Of a stretch of DNA of 64,000 nucleotides, positions 22,991 to 30,411 are shown piece by piece; position 1 is the stretch's first letter; each line of letters opens with the position of its first letter. The stretch is taken from positions 11,763,001 through 11,827,000 of the forward strand of contig NZ_JACHMI010000001.1 of assembly GCF_014207985.1 (NCBI RefSeq), read 5' to 3'. The notes beneath the pieces are model-generated. The model saw only the letters and a program-made list of their open reading frames with translations. It was not told where the DNA came from and ran no database searches. The position numbers and the translations under genes are program-made. This DNA is from Nonomuraea rubra. Lineage in GTDB: Bacteria; Actinomycetota; Actinomycetes; Streptosporangiales; Streptosporangiaceae.

Positions 22991-23271
22991 GGTCCGTCAC
23001 CACGGGCCGCTTTCCTCAGTGCCATCTCCGCCTTCAGCACCGATTCCACCTCGTCCCACCATGGCAGGTTTCGTAGCTCTTCCATGCGGTCCAGCCGGGC
23101 CATCCGTGCCCGGTGCAGCTCGTCTGCCAGGTCGTCTGGGATCTCCGCCTCGCCTGCGGCGACCGCACTCCCGGACGGCATGGAGGCGACGATGCGGTGC
23201 ACTTCAGCGTCCGCTTCGTCGTACGCCCGCTGGGCAGCGATCACTTCTTCTGGGATGTCGAGGTCGGCCAT
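22975..23271 (-). CDS. Hypothetical helical protein, 98 residues
   Basis: An acidic helical protein (DLDIPEEVIAAQRAYDEADAEVHRIV, then DDLADELHRARMARLDRMEELR) likely to form a helical hairpin. I start at the internal ATG; a longer frame begins 36 bases upstream. It faces left while its neighbours face right. Function unknown. Confidence 0.65.
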   Translation of the reverse strand: MADLDIPEEVIAAQRAYDEADAEVHRIVASMPSGSAVAAGEAEIPDDLADELHRARMARLDRMEELRNLPWWDEVESVLKAEMALRKAARGDGPQDAA

Positions 23272-23321
23272 AAACGGGATCCTACGGACACGCCTGCGGG
23301 TGATCACGTACTGGGGCCACG

Positions 23322-23471
23322 ATGTCGCTCATGGATCAACAGCAGGCCGACGAGCTCATGGCAGGCGCGAGGCTCCGGGCCGCGCTGGTGGACCACATCC
23401 AGGAGACCGAGCCTGTACCACCTGAGGTGAGTGAGGCGGTGCGGGAGTTGTACGGGGAGCGGTCAGCATGA
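23322..23471 (+). CDS. Hypothetical small helical protein, 49 residues
   Basis: Reads MSLMDQQQADELMAGARLRA and continues with a Pro/Glu linker and EAVRELYGERSA. It diverges from the 98-residue gene with 50 bases between. No clear ribosome binding site is seen. It ends where the AT-rich patch begins. Confidence 0.45.
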   Translation: MSLMDQQQADELMAGARLRAALVDHIQETEPVPPEVSEAVRELYGERSA

Positions 23472-23773
23472 CGCAGCGTGAAAAGAATCATCAGAGCCGA
23501 AACGATCATTGAAGGCGAGCATCATCTACCAGATGCGCAGAGAATGCAGTGATTTGCATCACATATAAGCCATCAATTTTGTAACGATGATCTTCGGAAG
23601 GCGCTTGCTTGGTGTGCCTATCACTTTAGGTTCATCCATGAGAACCCTTCGCGTCTGGTGGTGAATCGCTACAGAGCGGCGTTGATTCATGCATCCTTGT
23701 GCCTCACGAGTCAGCGCGGTTCAGTGTGCGTTAACGGGAACGCCGCCGCGTCATGCTTCGGGGGAGGCGCGCG
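23472..23773. other. AT-rich intergenic patch before the HNH-helicase gene
   Basis: About 300 bases with much lower GC than either side and no credible gene. It holds CATATAAG, GTGAT-N4-ATCAC and many ATCAT/ATCAC words, and ends at GGGGGAGG before the helicase start. It could contain a promoter, an origin, or simply mark foreign DNA. Confidence 0.5.
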
Positions 23774-25657
23774 GTGAGCCGCCGTTTCAACCAATCCCAG
23801 AGGGCCGCCCTCTTCCTGGCTACGAACGGCCGCTGCGCACGCTGCGGTGAGGAGCTACAGCCAGGCTGGCACGGCGATCACGTCATGCCTCACTCCAGAG
23901 GCGGCGCTACGGACGTGACCAACGGTGAAGCGTTGTGCCCCGGATGCAATCTCCAGAAAGGGGATCGCATGAGTCAGCTCAGGGCTTGGCAAGAGGACGC
24001 CCTCAGGGAGTACAGCCTCTGGACGCCTCGTGAGGGCAACGGCTTCCTCGTCGAGGCCACCCCTGGCGCGGGGAAGACAAGGCTGGCGATCGAAGTCGCC
24101 TGCCGGGCGCTGGCATCGGGGCGCGTCCAGCGCATCGTCATCGCCGTGCCGACCGCGCGTCTGGAAGGCCAGTGGGCCGAGGAGTTCGGCAAGCAGGGTG
24201 TCAGCATCAACCCGGGGTGGCAGGCCGCCGACGGACGTCTCGCCTCCGACGAGCAAGGGTGCGCCGCCACATACGCGGAGATCGCCAAACAGCCGCAGAT
24301 CTATCGCAAGCTCATCTCCGAGAAGCCAACCCTCGTCATCCTCGACGAGATCCACCACTGCGGCGGAGACGATCGAGCATGGGGAGCTGGCGTCCGCACC
24401 GCCTTCCAGCCGGCCACCGCGAAGCTCCTCCTCTCGGGCACGCCCTTCCGGTCCGACAACGACGAGATCCCCTTCGTCAACTACGTGGATGGGGTCGGCG
24501 CCCCGGACTTCCGCTACGGCTACGACCGGGCACTGGCCGACGGCGTGGTCCGCGCGGTCTTCTTCCCGCGCCGCGGCGGCCTCATGGAATGGACCGCTCC
24601 GAACGGCGACTCCCGCAGAGCGACCTTCGAGGATCAACTCAACGACCGCGAGGCCGCCCACCGCCTGCGCACCGCGCTGTCGCCGACGGGCGACTGGCTG
24701 CCATCGGTGCTCAAGGAGGCCGACGCACAGTTGAGCGAGCTGCGAACGGTTGACCCGCAGGCCGGCGGCATCGTGTTCTGTGAAGACTCCTTCACCGCCC
24801 GCGAGGTCGTCAAGCTGCTCACCGCCCTCGGTCAATCACCGGTGCTCGCCATCACCGACGAGCCCGACGCGGATGAGAGGATCAAGACCTTCAAGTCCTC
24901 GACAGCAGCGTGGATCGTCACCATTCGCAAGGTCAGCGAAGGTGTCGACATCCCGCGGCTCCGCGTCGGCGTGTACGCCACCCCATGGATCACGGAGCTG
25001 TTCTTCCGCCAGGTGGTCGGCCGGCTCGTGCGAATCCGCCCCGGCGAAGACGACCCGACCGCATACCTCTACATTCCTGACGACGCGAGACTCCGCGAGA
25101 TGGCCGCGCAGATCAAGCAGCAGCGCGACCACATCCTCGACCAGCAGGAAGCAGAACTCCTCGGAGAGAGCGAAGCCAACGCCGGCCCCTCGGGAGAGCA
25201 GCCCTTGTTCTCCCTGTTCTCTCCGATCTCGGCCACACCCACCGACGAGGGCGTGATTGTCGACTCGGACACCATCACGCCGGTGGAACTGGCCAACGCC
25301 GAGCAGATCAAGCGCATGGACCCCACCACGGTAGCCATGCCGACGGCGCTCGTTGCCAAGCTGCTCCGCAATGCAGGCACAACCGCGCCGACCGCTCCAG
25401 CGCCCTCGTTCGAGACAACCGAAGCACCCTTCGAGCGCAAGGAGAAGCTGAAGAAGAGCAACAACACCGCCGCCCAGCGCATCGCCCGCGCCCTCGACAT
25501 CCCCCACAGCAAAGTCAACGGGCACCTCAACAAGCTGGTCGGCGTGTCCGTATCGCGAGGCGTACGGCAGTGCAGCGAAGAGCAGCTCGAGCGTCGCCTG
25601 CGCTACGCGCAGCAGTGGCTCGCTACCGGCACTGCCCCCGGAAAGGAAGCCGAATGA
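23774..25657 (+). CDS. HNH endonuclease fused to SF2 helicase
   Basis: Residues 10-65 are an HNH nuclease: CARCGEEL, then GDHVMPHSRGG and CPGCNLQKGDRM. Residues 70-420 are a superfamily 2 helicase: ATPGAGKTRLAIEVA (Walker A), LVILDEIHHCGG (DExH), LLLSGTPFRSDN (motif III) and FFRQVVGRLVRIRPG (motif VI). The C-terminus has a helix-turn-helix-like stretch (AAQRIARALDIPHSKVNGHLNKLVG). I start at GTG after GGGGGAGG; an ATG 21 bases earlier is possible. Likely roles are element replication or recombination, or defence against other phages. Confidence 0.85.
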   Translation: MSRRFNQSQRAALFLATNGRCARCGEELQPGWHGDHVMPHSRGGATDVTNGEALCPGCNLQKGDRMSQLRAWQEDALREYSLWTPREGNGFLVEATPGAGKTRLAIEVACRALASGRVQRIVIAVPTARLEGQWAEEFGKQGVSINPGWQAADGRLASDEQGCAATYAEIAKQPQIYRKLISEKPTLVILDEIHHCGGDDRAWGAGVRTAFQPATAKLLLSGTPFRSDNDEIPFVNYVDGVGAPDFRYGYDRALADGVVRAVFFPRRGGLMEWTAPNGDSRRATFEDQLNDREAAHRLRTALSPTGDWLPSVLKEADAQLSELRTVDPQAGGIVFCEDSFTAREVVKLLTALGQSPVLAITDEPDADERIKTFKSSTAAWIVTIRKVSEGVDIPRLRVGVYATPWITELFFRQVVGRLVRIRPGEDDPTAYLYIPDDARLREMAAQIKQQRDHILDQQEAELLGESEANAGPSGEQPLFSLFSPISATPTDEGVIVDSDTITPVELANAEQIKRMDPTTVAMPTALVAKLLRNAGTTAPTAPAPSFETTEAPFERKEKLKKSNNTAAQRIARALDIPHSKVNGHLNKLVGVSVSRGVRQCSEEQLERRLRYAQQWLATGTAPGKEAE

Positions 25658-26241
25658 CCGTGGATCTTCGTGTGGAGAACGACCACCTGATCACCGATCT
25701 CCGCGGCGCCGTCCACAACGGCGAATCCGGACTGGCCTACGTACCCCGCCTACTCAAGAAGGTGCTCGAGACCGAGGCGTGGCGGGAGCGATATGACGCC
25801 AAGTCTAGGAGCATCGTGGCGTTCAAGTCTTTCGGGGATTTCGTCACTACCCCGGCTACCGAGGGCTTGGGAGCGTCGATGGATCTAATCGAGAGGATCG
25901 TTGGCACTGACGATCCGGAACTGCTGATTCTTTTGCGTACGGCCAAGGCCCGAGGTCGTGGGGCCCGCACCGACTTACTTGACGGTGAATCACCGTCAAG
26001 TCTGGCGGACGACACTACTGGTAGAGATGTTGCCCGCTTGGCTAGGGAAGCCCCTGAGGAACTTGCCGCGGTCCAGCGCGGCGAGAAGAGCGTCCACGCG
26101 GCCGCCATTGCGGCCGGCATTCGTCGACGCCGCATCCCTGTCCGCCTTGATGATGCGTCATCAGCCCTCCGCAGCCTGCAGGCGAACAGTAGCCCGGAGT
26201 TCTGGGCCGAGTTCAAGCGGCTCGTGAAGGAATCCGAGTAG
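25654..26241 (+). CDS. Coupled partner of the HNH-helicase, 195 residues
   Basis: The ATG overlaps the helicase stop (ATGA). The N-terminal half is helical with LAYVPRLLKKVLETEAWRER and FGDFVTTP. The second half resembles the helical DNA-binding region of plasmid proteins: RDVARLAREAPEELAAVQRGEKSVHAAAIAAGIRRRR. I do not recognise a named family. Tight coupling implies a complex or shared process with the helicase. It ends at a strong terminator, so the pair is an isolated transcription unit. Confidence 0.7.
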   Translation: MTVDLRVENDHLITDLRGAVHNGESGLAYVPRLLKKVLETEAWRERYDAKSRSIVAFKSFGDFVTTPATEGLGASMDLIERIVGTDDPELLILLRTAKARGRGARTDLLDGESPSSLADDTTGRDVARLAREAPEELAAVQRGEKSVHAAAIAAGIRRRRIPVRLDDASSALRSLQANSSPEFWAEFKRLVKESE

Positions 26242-26261
26242 AGGCCGTACAACACGAAGAA

Positions 26262-26297
26262 GCCCCCGCCCCGGTCCGTGAGGACCAGAGCGGGGGC
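26262..26297. terminator. Bidirectional terminator
   Basis: GCCCCCGC/GCGGGGGC with an inner GGTCC/GGACC pairing sits between convergent genes. On the minus strand TTCTTCGTGTTGT follows, so it works best for leftward transcripts. Confidence 0.7.
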
Positions 26298-26403
26298 AAG
26301 GTCAGCCACCCAACAGGGGCCGATGCGTTGGTCGCGCACATCAAGTATGCGGCTGTTTGATTAGTTTGTTTCGCTGGCGCGCGGGCTACTCAAGTCCCGC
26401 AGA

Positions 26404-26694
26404 TCAGCCCTCTGAATGGGCATTTGATGGCTGCTCTACGTCTGGGTCATCGAGCGGGATGCCGAGCAGCACGGCGACGTTGCGGGAGATGAGTGGCGGG
26501 TTGGCGGCCTTCGCTCTGGCCTCCAGATACATCCGGCCGATGTCCTCGATGCTGTCCACCTTCAGCGGCTGGTTACGTCTCTCCTCTGCGCCGGCCCGCA
26601 TGGCTTCGATCTCGTCCACGTAGAAGCGGTCTCCATTCGGATAGACGTAGACGTCTCGCCCGTCGTGCCACCTGACGATCTCGGGGTCGTCCAT
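26404..26694 (-). CDS. Hypothetical protein at the end of the late region, 96 residues
   Basis: Begins at an ATG with GGGAGG upstream. The N-terminus is beta-rich (DPEIVRWHDGRDVYVYPNGDRFYVDEIEAM), followed by a helix and an Asp/Pro-rich end. It is the last leftward gene of the phage region, separated from the membrane gene by a terminator. Function unknown. Confidence 0.6.
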   Translation of the reverse strand: MDDPEIVRWHDGRDVYVYPNGDRFYVDEIEAMRAGAEERRNQPLKVDSIEDIGRMYLEARAKAANPPLISRNVAVLLGIPLDDPDVEQPSNAHSEG

Positions 26695-26750
26695 GCCACC
26701 TCCCGGTCTGCTCCCAGCATCTCCCAGTTCTGGGAGGTGGACGCGAAAGA

Positions 26751-26784
26751 GGGGCCGGGCCACCCCGAAGGATGACCCGGCCCC
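26751..26784 (-). terminator. Terminator after the lysis module
   Basis: A perfect 9-bp stem GGGGCCGGG/CCCGGCCCC lies downstream of the holin-like gene on the minus strand. Confidence 0.6.
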
Positions 26785-26858
26785 TCATGGCATGGCTCGC
26801 CGCCCGCAGCAGCAACGAGACGATGCCTCCAGACGGCGCTTCAGCGCCTCTGGCTGGC

Positions 26859-27209
26859 TCAGCGTACAGCCGGCTTCGGCGACACGTTCTGCCGCACGAA
26901 CATGCTGGCCGCCATGGCGACGAACGCCATGATGGCCGCCGTCTGCTCATCCGACAGGGCCAGACCGAACACCAGCGCCACCGTGATGGCCGCCTGAGCG
27001 AAGCCCAGCACCGCCGAATGGATGGAGCTGCCGCCGTCCGCGGCCCGGGTGACGATCGCGGTCCACACGCCGATCGCCGCAGCGAAGATGGCGTTCAGGG
27101 CGCCTACCTGCTCCTGCGTGAGAGGCAGCACGAACGCCGTCAGCATCTGCAGACCGGCGCTCAGGAAACCCAGGATGACCGCGGGCTCGCGACCAAAGAT
27201 CGTAGGCAT
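26859..27209 (-). CDS. Phage membrane protein, holin candidate
   Basis: The 116 residues contain three hydrophobic segments: VILGFLSAGLQMLTAFVLPL, ALNAIFAAAIGVWTAIV and ITVALVFGLALS with AIMAFVAMAASMFV. A GGGAGG site precedes the ATG. It lies in the lysis region after the amidase. Holins make the lesions that release endolysin; a second membrane gene upstream of the amidase is a competing candidate. Confidence 0.6.
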   Translation of the reverse strand: MPTIFGREPAVILGFLSAGLQMLTAFVLPLTQEQVGALNAIFAAAIGVWTAIVTRAADGGSSIHSAVLGFAQAAITVALVFGLALSDEQTAAIMAFVAMAASMFVRQNVSPKPAVR

Positions 27210-27219
27210 GAGGGCCTCC

Positions 27220-27762
27220 CTAGTTGACGGTGTAGCCGCCGTTCCAGTCCCACGACTTACTGGCCACCTGCGTGGCGCCCGAGGTCAGCCACACCGAGTC
27301 GGCGTCGTTGTTGAGGAAGTGGCCGGAAGCTCCGCAGTCGACGTCGCTCTTGGCGTACAGCCGGTACTCGGTGCCGTTCTTGTAGTTGCCGCCCCACCGG
27401 GAGCCGTTGAACACGGTGACGGTCTCGCCGGGCTGCAGCATCGCGGCTGAGCCCTGACCGGGCAGGCCGGTGACCGTGTACTTGTTGCAGGTGTGCGGGT
27501 TCGTGTTGTTCTTCGACCAGTTGTCCTGGACCACGAGACCGTCGACGTCGACCGGTGCACCGCCCGTGACCTTGAAGGTGACGAACTCGCGGTTCCGGTT
27601 GGCCCATGTGTCGCTGCCCATCGCGTCCGTGCCGACCTCGACGATCGTCAGGGCGCCCGCAGGCAGGTCCAGGGCGGACGTGGAGGCCGAGGCCGGGCTG
27701 CCTGCGAGGCCAGCAGCGGCGACGACGGCAGCGAACAGAAGCGCGCTCTTGTTGAGACGCAT
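27220..27762 (-). CDS. Secreted protein with lamin-tail-like domain
   Basis: A clear Sec signal peptide (basic MRLNK, hydrophobic core ALLFAAVVAAAGLAG, cleavage after SPASA) precedes a beta-rich domain. Features of the lamin tail fold are NREFVTFKVTG, LQPGETVTVFNG and a late FLNNDADSVWL. Two cysteines (HTCNKY, DVDCGAS) may form a disulfide. AAGGAG precedes the ATG. A secreted non-lytic protein in the lysis module suggests a lysogenic conversion gene or virion accessory. Confidence 0.7.
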   Translation of the reverse strand: MRLNKSALLFAAVVAAAGLAGSPASASTSALDLPAGALTIVEVGTDAMGSDTWANRNREFVTFKVTGGAPVDVDGLVVQDNWSKNNTNPHTCNKYTVTGLPGQGSAAMLQPGETVTVFNGSRWGGNYKNGTEYRLYAKSDVDCGASGHFLNNDADSVWLTSGATQVASKSWDWNGGYTVN

Positions 27763-27793
27763 GAGGATGCTCTCCTTGAGAGGTGAATACAGA

Positions 27794-27827
27794 AGAAGCG
27801 CCCTCGCACCTGCGGGGACGCTTCACG
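27794..27827 (-). terminator. Terminator between small lysis gene and secreted protein gene
   Basis: GAAGCG/CGCTTC with an inner CCC/GGG pairing is followed on the minus strand by TTCTGTATT. Confidence 0.55.
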
Positions 27828-27847
27828 TGAGCCTTGAATACGGCTCG

Positions 27848-27976
27848 TTAGTTGGCCTCGTCGATGAGGCTCGGAATGCGCCCGTCTCCGGGCTCGTTCT
27901 CCGCGGGCTCGGGATGCCGCGGAAGTAGGGATGGGTAGAGGGTGTGCCACCAGCGCAGCCACAGGCCGTCGCTCAC
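27848..27976 (-). CDS. Small protein coupled to the endolysin, 42 residues
   Basis: GTG starts inside the amidase stop (GTGA). The product begins SDGLWLRWWHTLYPSLLP and ends IPSLIDEAN, with an aromatic-rich amphipathic N-terminus and an acidic tail. It could be a membrane-touching lysis accessory. The evidence is the tight overlap and an ordinary codon pattern; I found no relative. Confidence 0.5.
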   Translation of the reverse strand: MSDGLWLRWWHTLYPSLLPRHPEPAENEPGDGRIPSLIDEAN

Positions 27977-28773
27977 GACACCCTCGCCAAGGCGGCCCAC
28001 GTCAGAGGACCGACCAGGCCGTCCGAGTCGAGCTTCTTCAGCTTCTGGAAGCCCTTGATGAGCTTGACGAACTCATCGTCGTACCCGGTGCGGTCCAGCC
28101 ACTCCTTCAACCCCGCCGCGGCGTACACAGCCTCAGGCAGATAGCCGCGGGCGTTCAGCAGGCCGCGCGCCGTCTTGACGTCCCAGTTGTCGTCCCCGGG
28201 CCGCAGCAGGGGCAGATCCTTCACAAGCTTCTCCGTCCAGCTCAGGTCGTCGGCCGGCGCCGCGGGCTCGCCACGCAACAGCGCGGCGACGTCCCGGCGG
28301 AAGTTGTTCATGTTGATCGAGTGAGGGTCGGGCTTCGAGGCGTTGACCTCCTTGTGCCCCTTCACGGTGGACACCGGCAGACCGAACTCGCGGCACAACT
28401 CAGCGCACAGCCGCTTGTAGGCGTCGAGTTGCACCTTCGGCCATGGCGTCCGGCCGTCGTTCTCCGCCTCGATGCCGATGGACCGGCTGTTGGTGTGCCC
28501 CAACGACAGGCTTGGTGCGTTGTGCCAGCACCGGCCTGCGGCGACGATGAAGATCCGGCCGTCGCGCCTCAGCCAGATCTGGGAGAGCGGACCGTCCAAG
28601 CCTGGTCGTCCGTCTCGGACCACGTGCATGTCGTTCCAGCCCGCGGTGTGGTGGCAGACCACCCCATCGACCTCTTGAAGCGGACCGTGGCCGCGCGTCT
28701 TCCACCCCGCCACCTCTGTCACGGGGCAGCCCGTACGCCGGGCCACCTTGGCGAGTTGCGTCAGGTAGGGCAT
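27973..28773 (-). CDS. Endolysin: N-acetylmuramoyl-L-alanine amidase with peptidoglycan-binding domain
   Basis: Residues 25-165 are an Amidase_2 domain with zinc ligands in VCHHTAGW and the later KGHKEVNASKPDPHS; NSRSIGIEAEN is also typical. Residues 190-266 are a PG-binding type 1 domain ending LDSDGLVGPLTWAALARV. It cleaves the bond between muramic acid and the stem peptide at the end of infection. AAGGAGG precedes the ATG, which overlaps the preceding stop (TGATG). There is no signal peptide, so release needs a holin. Confidence 0.93.
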   Translation of the reverse strand: MPYLTQLAKVARRTGCPVTEVAGWKTRGHGPLQEVDGVVCHHTAGWNDMHVVRDGRPGLDGPLSQIWLRRDGRIFIVAAGRCWHNAPSLSLGHTNSRSIGIEAENDGRTPWPKVQLDAYKRLCAELCREFGLPVSTVKGHKEVNASKPDPHSINMNNFRRDVAALLRGEPAAPADDLSWTEKLVKDLPLLRPGDDNWDVKTARGLLNARGYLPEAVYAAAGLKEWLDRTGYDDEFVKLIKGFQKLKKLDSDGLVGPLTWAALARVS

Positions 28774-29093
28774 CACGCCTCCTTCCGCGTGTGCTCGCGG
28801 CGCTTCTCGCGCCAGGTCTTGAGGATGATGAGGAGCCGCCAGCCGAGCACCACCGGTACGCCGGCGAACGCGATGGACCGCAGCGTCCGGATCAGGTCGC
28901 TGTCCGGGATCCACACCCGCAGCGCCCACAGCGCCAGGACGGCTGCCAGGACGGATTGGAACGCCATCACGTGCCTGCCGCCAGGCGTCTCCCACCAGCG
29001 GGCCAGCAGCGCCTGAGCGGCCACGCAGGCGAGCGCGAGCAGCGACGTCACGATCAGGAGGACGCTGCCGATGAGGTACAGCTCGTCATGCAT
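28773..29093 (-). CDS. Membrane protein upstream of endolysin, holin candidate
   Basis: Three hydrophobic helices are visible: LYLIGSVLLIVTSLLALACVAAQALL, VMAFQSVLAAVLALWAL and IAFAGVPVVLGWRLLII, then a strongly basic tail (KTWREKRREHTRKE). Small size, three helices, a charged tail and direct coupling to the amidase make this the better holin candidate of the two. Confidence 0.65.
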   Translation of the reverse strand: MHDELYLIGSVLLIVTSLLALACVAAQALLARWWETPGGRHVMAFQSVLAAVLALWALRVWIPDSDLIRTLRSIAFAGVPVVLGWRLLIILKTWREKRREHTRKEA

Positions 29094-29280
29094 GCCCGCC
29101 TCCGAACGCATCGTCGAGGAGGGCGCTGAACCCGTTCGCCTCGCGGAGTTCCCGCAGCCTCTGGGCGATGGAGCGGGCGCGTCCGGCTCGTTCACGCGCC
29201 TGCCGGAGGTCCTGCTGGGCGCGGAGTTTCGACTCGGCAGCCTCGCGTTCGGCGCGTCTGATCTCTTCCTCTGGCGTCAT
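29086..29280 (-). CDS. Small coiled-coil protein of the lysis module, 64 residues
   Basis: Almost entirely one charged helix (PEEEIRRAEREAAESKLRAQQDL), then RSIAQRLRELREANGF and a short tail. Its start overlaps the upstream stop (ATGA), and its end overlaps the next gene by eight bases. It may regulate or scaffold lysis proteins. Confidence 0.6.
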   Translation of the reverse strand: MTPEEEIRRAEREAAESKLRAQQDLRQARERAGRARSIAQRLRELREANGFSALLDDAFGGGHA

Positions 29281-29573
29281 CGCTGGGCCTCGCTCTGGCG
29301 CTTGCGGATCTCTTCCAGCAGCGCCATCGCTGTCTGGCTGCCTTCGGCCGCGGCTTGGAGCGCGGCGCGGGTCTCTTCGGCGTGGGCCTTCCTGGTGAGG
29401 TCGTGGGCGGCGCGTTCGGTGTCGTACAGCTTGCGCCACTGCTCGATCTCCTTGACCAGCCTGTCCACGGTGGGTTTCGGCGCTATCCAGCCCTTGAGAA
29501 ACAGGATGAATGCGAGCCCGGCCAGACCGGCGTTGAGAAGGATGCCGATGATGTTCGGGTCCTGCACACGCAC
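29277..29573 (-). CDS. Membrane-anchored coiled-coil protein of the lysis module, 98 residues
   Basis: An N-terminal transmembrane helix (IIGILLNAGLAGLAFILFLKGWI) is followed by a long coiled coil (VDRLVKEIEQWRKLYDTERAA). The topology resembles spanin or holin-accessory proteins. The frame opens with GTG-CGT-GTG; GAGG lies just upstream, so either GTG may serve. Confidence 0.65.
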   Translation of the reverse strand: MRVQDPNIIGILLNAGLAGLAFILFLKGWIAPKPTVDRLVKEIEQWRKLYDTERAAHDLTRKAHAEETRAALQAAAEGSQTAMALLEEIRKRQSEAQR

Positions 29574-29602
29574 CTCGGATCGTTGAGCTGGGATGGGTGG
29601 AG

Positions 29603-29639
29603 GTGCCGCCCGGGAGCACCCTCAAGACCCGGGCGGCAC
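29603..29639. terminator. Strong hairpin between tail and lysis modules
   Basis: A perfect 12-bp stem GTGCCGCCCGGG/CCCGGGCGGCAC. There is no T-run, so it may be a processing or attenuation site on the leftward transcript. Confidence 0.5.
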
Positions 29640-29690
29640 CGATCAAGGAGATAGACCTCGCGGCTAAACTCCGCACGTGGGGATGAGATC

Positions 29691-29900
29691 TTGAAAAGGG
29701 CGCTGCGGTATGGGCTGGCCGCGCTGATCCTGGCTGCGGTCGCAGCGATCGTGGCTGCTGCCCTGGCTGTGGTTCCGTTCCTCATCCACGGGGACATCTC
29801 CGACGCGTTGCTGACCGGTGCCGGCTCCGTTGCCGTCGTGGTTGTCGGACTAACTTTTCGCGCCTGGCGGGAACGAAGAAGCAGCCGCTCTGACAAGTAA
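29691..29900 (+). CDS. Small membrane protein on the opposite strand (moron candidate), 69 residues
   Basis: TTG start. Two hydrophobic helices (YGLAALILAAVAAIVAAALAVVPFLI and ALLTGAGSVAVVVVGLTF) and a basic tail (RAWRERRSSRSDK). A TAAACT element about 25 bases upstream may be a -10. It is a single rightward gene between the leftward tail and lysis genes and is ended by a large inverted repeat. Lysogen-expressed functions such as superinfection immunity are typical of such genes. Confidence 0.55.
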   Translation: MKRALRYGLAALILAAVAAIVAAALAVVPFLIHGDISDALLTGAGSVAVVVVGLTFRAWRERRSSRSDK

Positions 29901-29904
29901 TGAG

Positions 29905-29977
29905 TGGCCGCCCGCGTTTCCCTCTACCGACGCCAGCCACCGTTCAGAGCTGAGGAGTCGATACGCGGGCGGCCACG
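29905..29977. terminator. Large inverted repeat between convergent genes
   Basis: Perfect 13-bp arms GTGGCCGCCCGCG/CGCGGGCGGCCAC are separated by 47 bases, between the rightward membrane gene and the leftward tail genes. Confidence 0.6.
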
Positions 29978-29994
29978 TTCAAGGGGGGCGTCCG

Positions 29995-30408
29995 TCAGGA
30001 GTTGATGATGTTGGCGGCCCGCAGCGACTGAAGCAGCGTCACGAGGACACCCCGCGCGAGCTGAGCATCATTGCGCAGGTCCTGGTAGACGGACACCGTC
30101 ACCTCGGGCGGCGATGACGGGCTGGTGAAAACCGGCGGGCTCGCCACAGCAGCACCCGGAGTGAAGGGTGGCGATGGTTTGAGGGAGTAGACGGATCCGT
30201 CAGCGCCGCTCCACATCGGCTCGTCGCCGTTGGCGGTCAGGTGGCCGCCGCTGTCCGGTGTGGACGGCAGCGTCTGGTTGGGGATTTTCCACCCTTGGCT
30301 GGCCTCGGTGAATCCGCCCTGGTTGGTGACAGAGGAGCGGAGTTCTCTGACCGCCTGCTCCAGGGCGCGGATGCGGTCCATGACGTCCTCAGGCTGCGGC
30401 AGCGGCAT
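29995..30408 (-). CDS. Minor tail or baseplate protein, 137 residues
   Basis: It begins with a short coiled coil (DVMDRIRALEQAVRELRSSV), then a Gly/Pro/Ser region with WSGADGSVYSLKPS and a C-terminal helix. This layout is common among small baseplate proteins after the tail hub gene in actinophages. It starts three bases after the hub gene's stop. Confidence 0.6.
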   Translation of the reverse strand: MPLPQPEDVMDRIRALEQAVRELRSSVTNQGGFTEASQGWKIPNQTLPSTPDSGGHLTANGDEPMWSGADGSVYSLKPSPPFTPGAAVASPPVFTSPSSPPEVTVSVYQDLRNDAQLARGVLVTLLQSLRAANIINS

Positions 30409-30411
30409 CGC

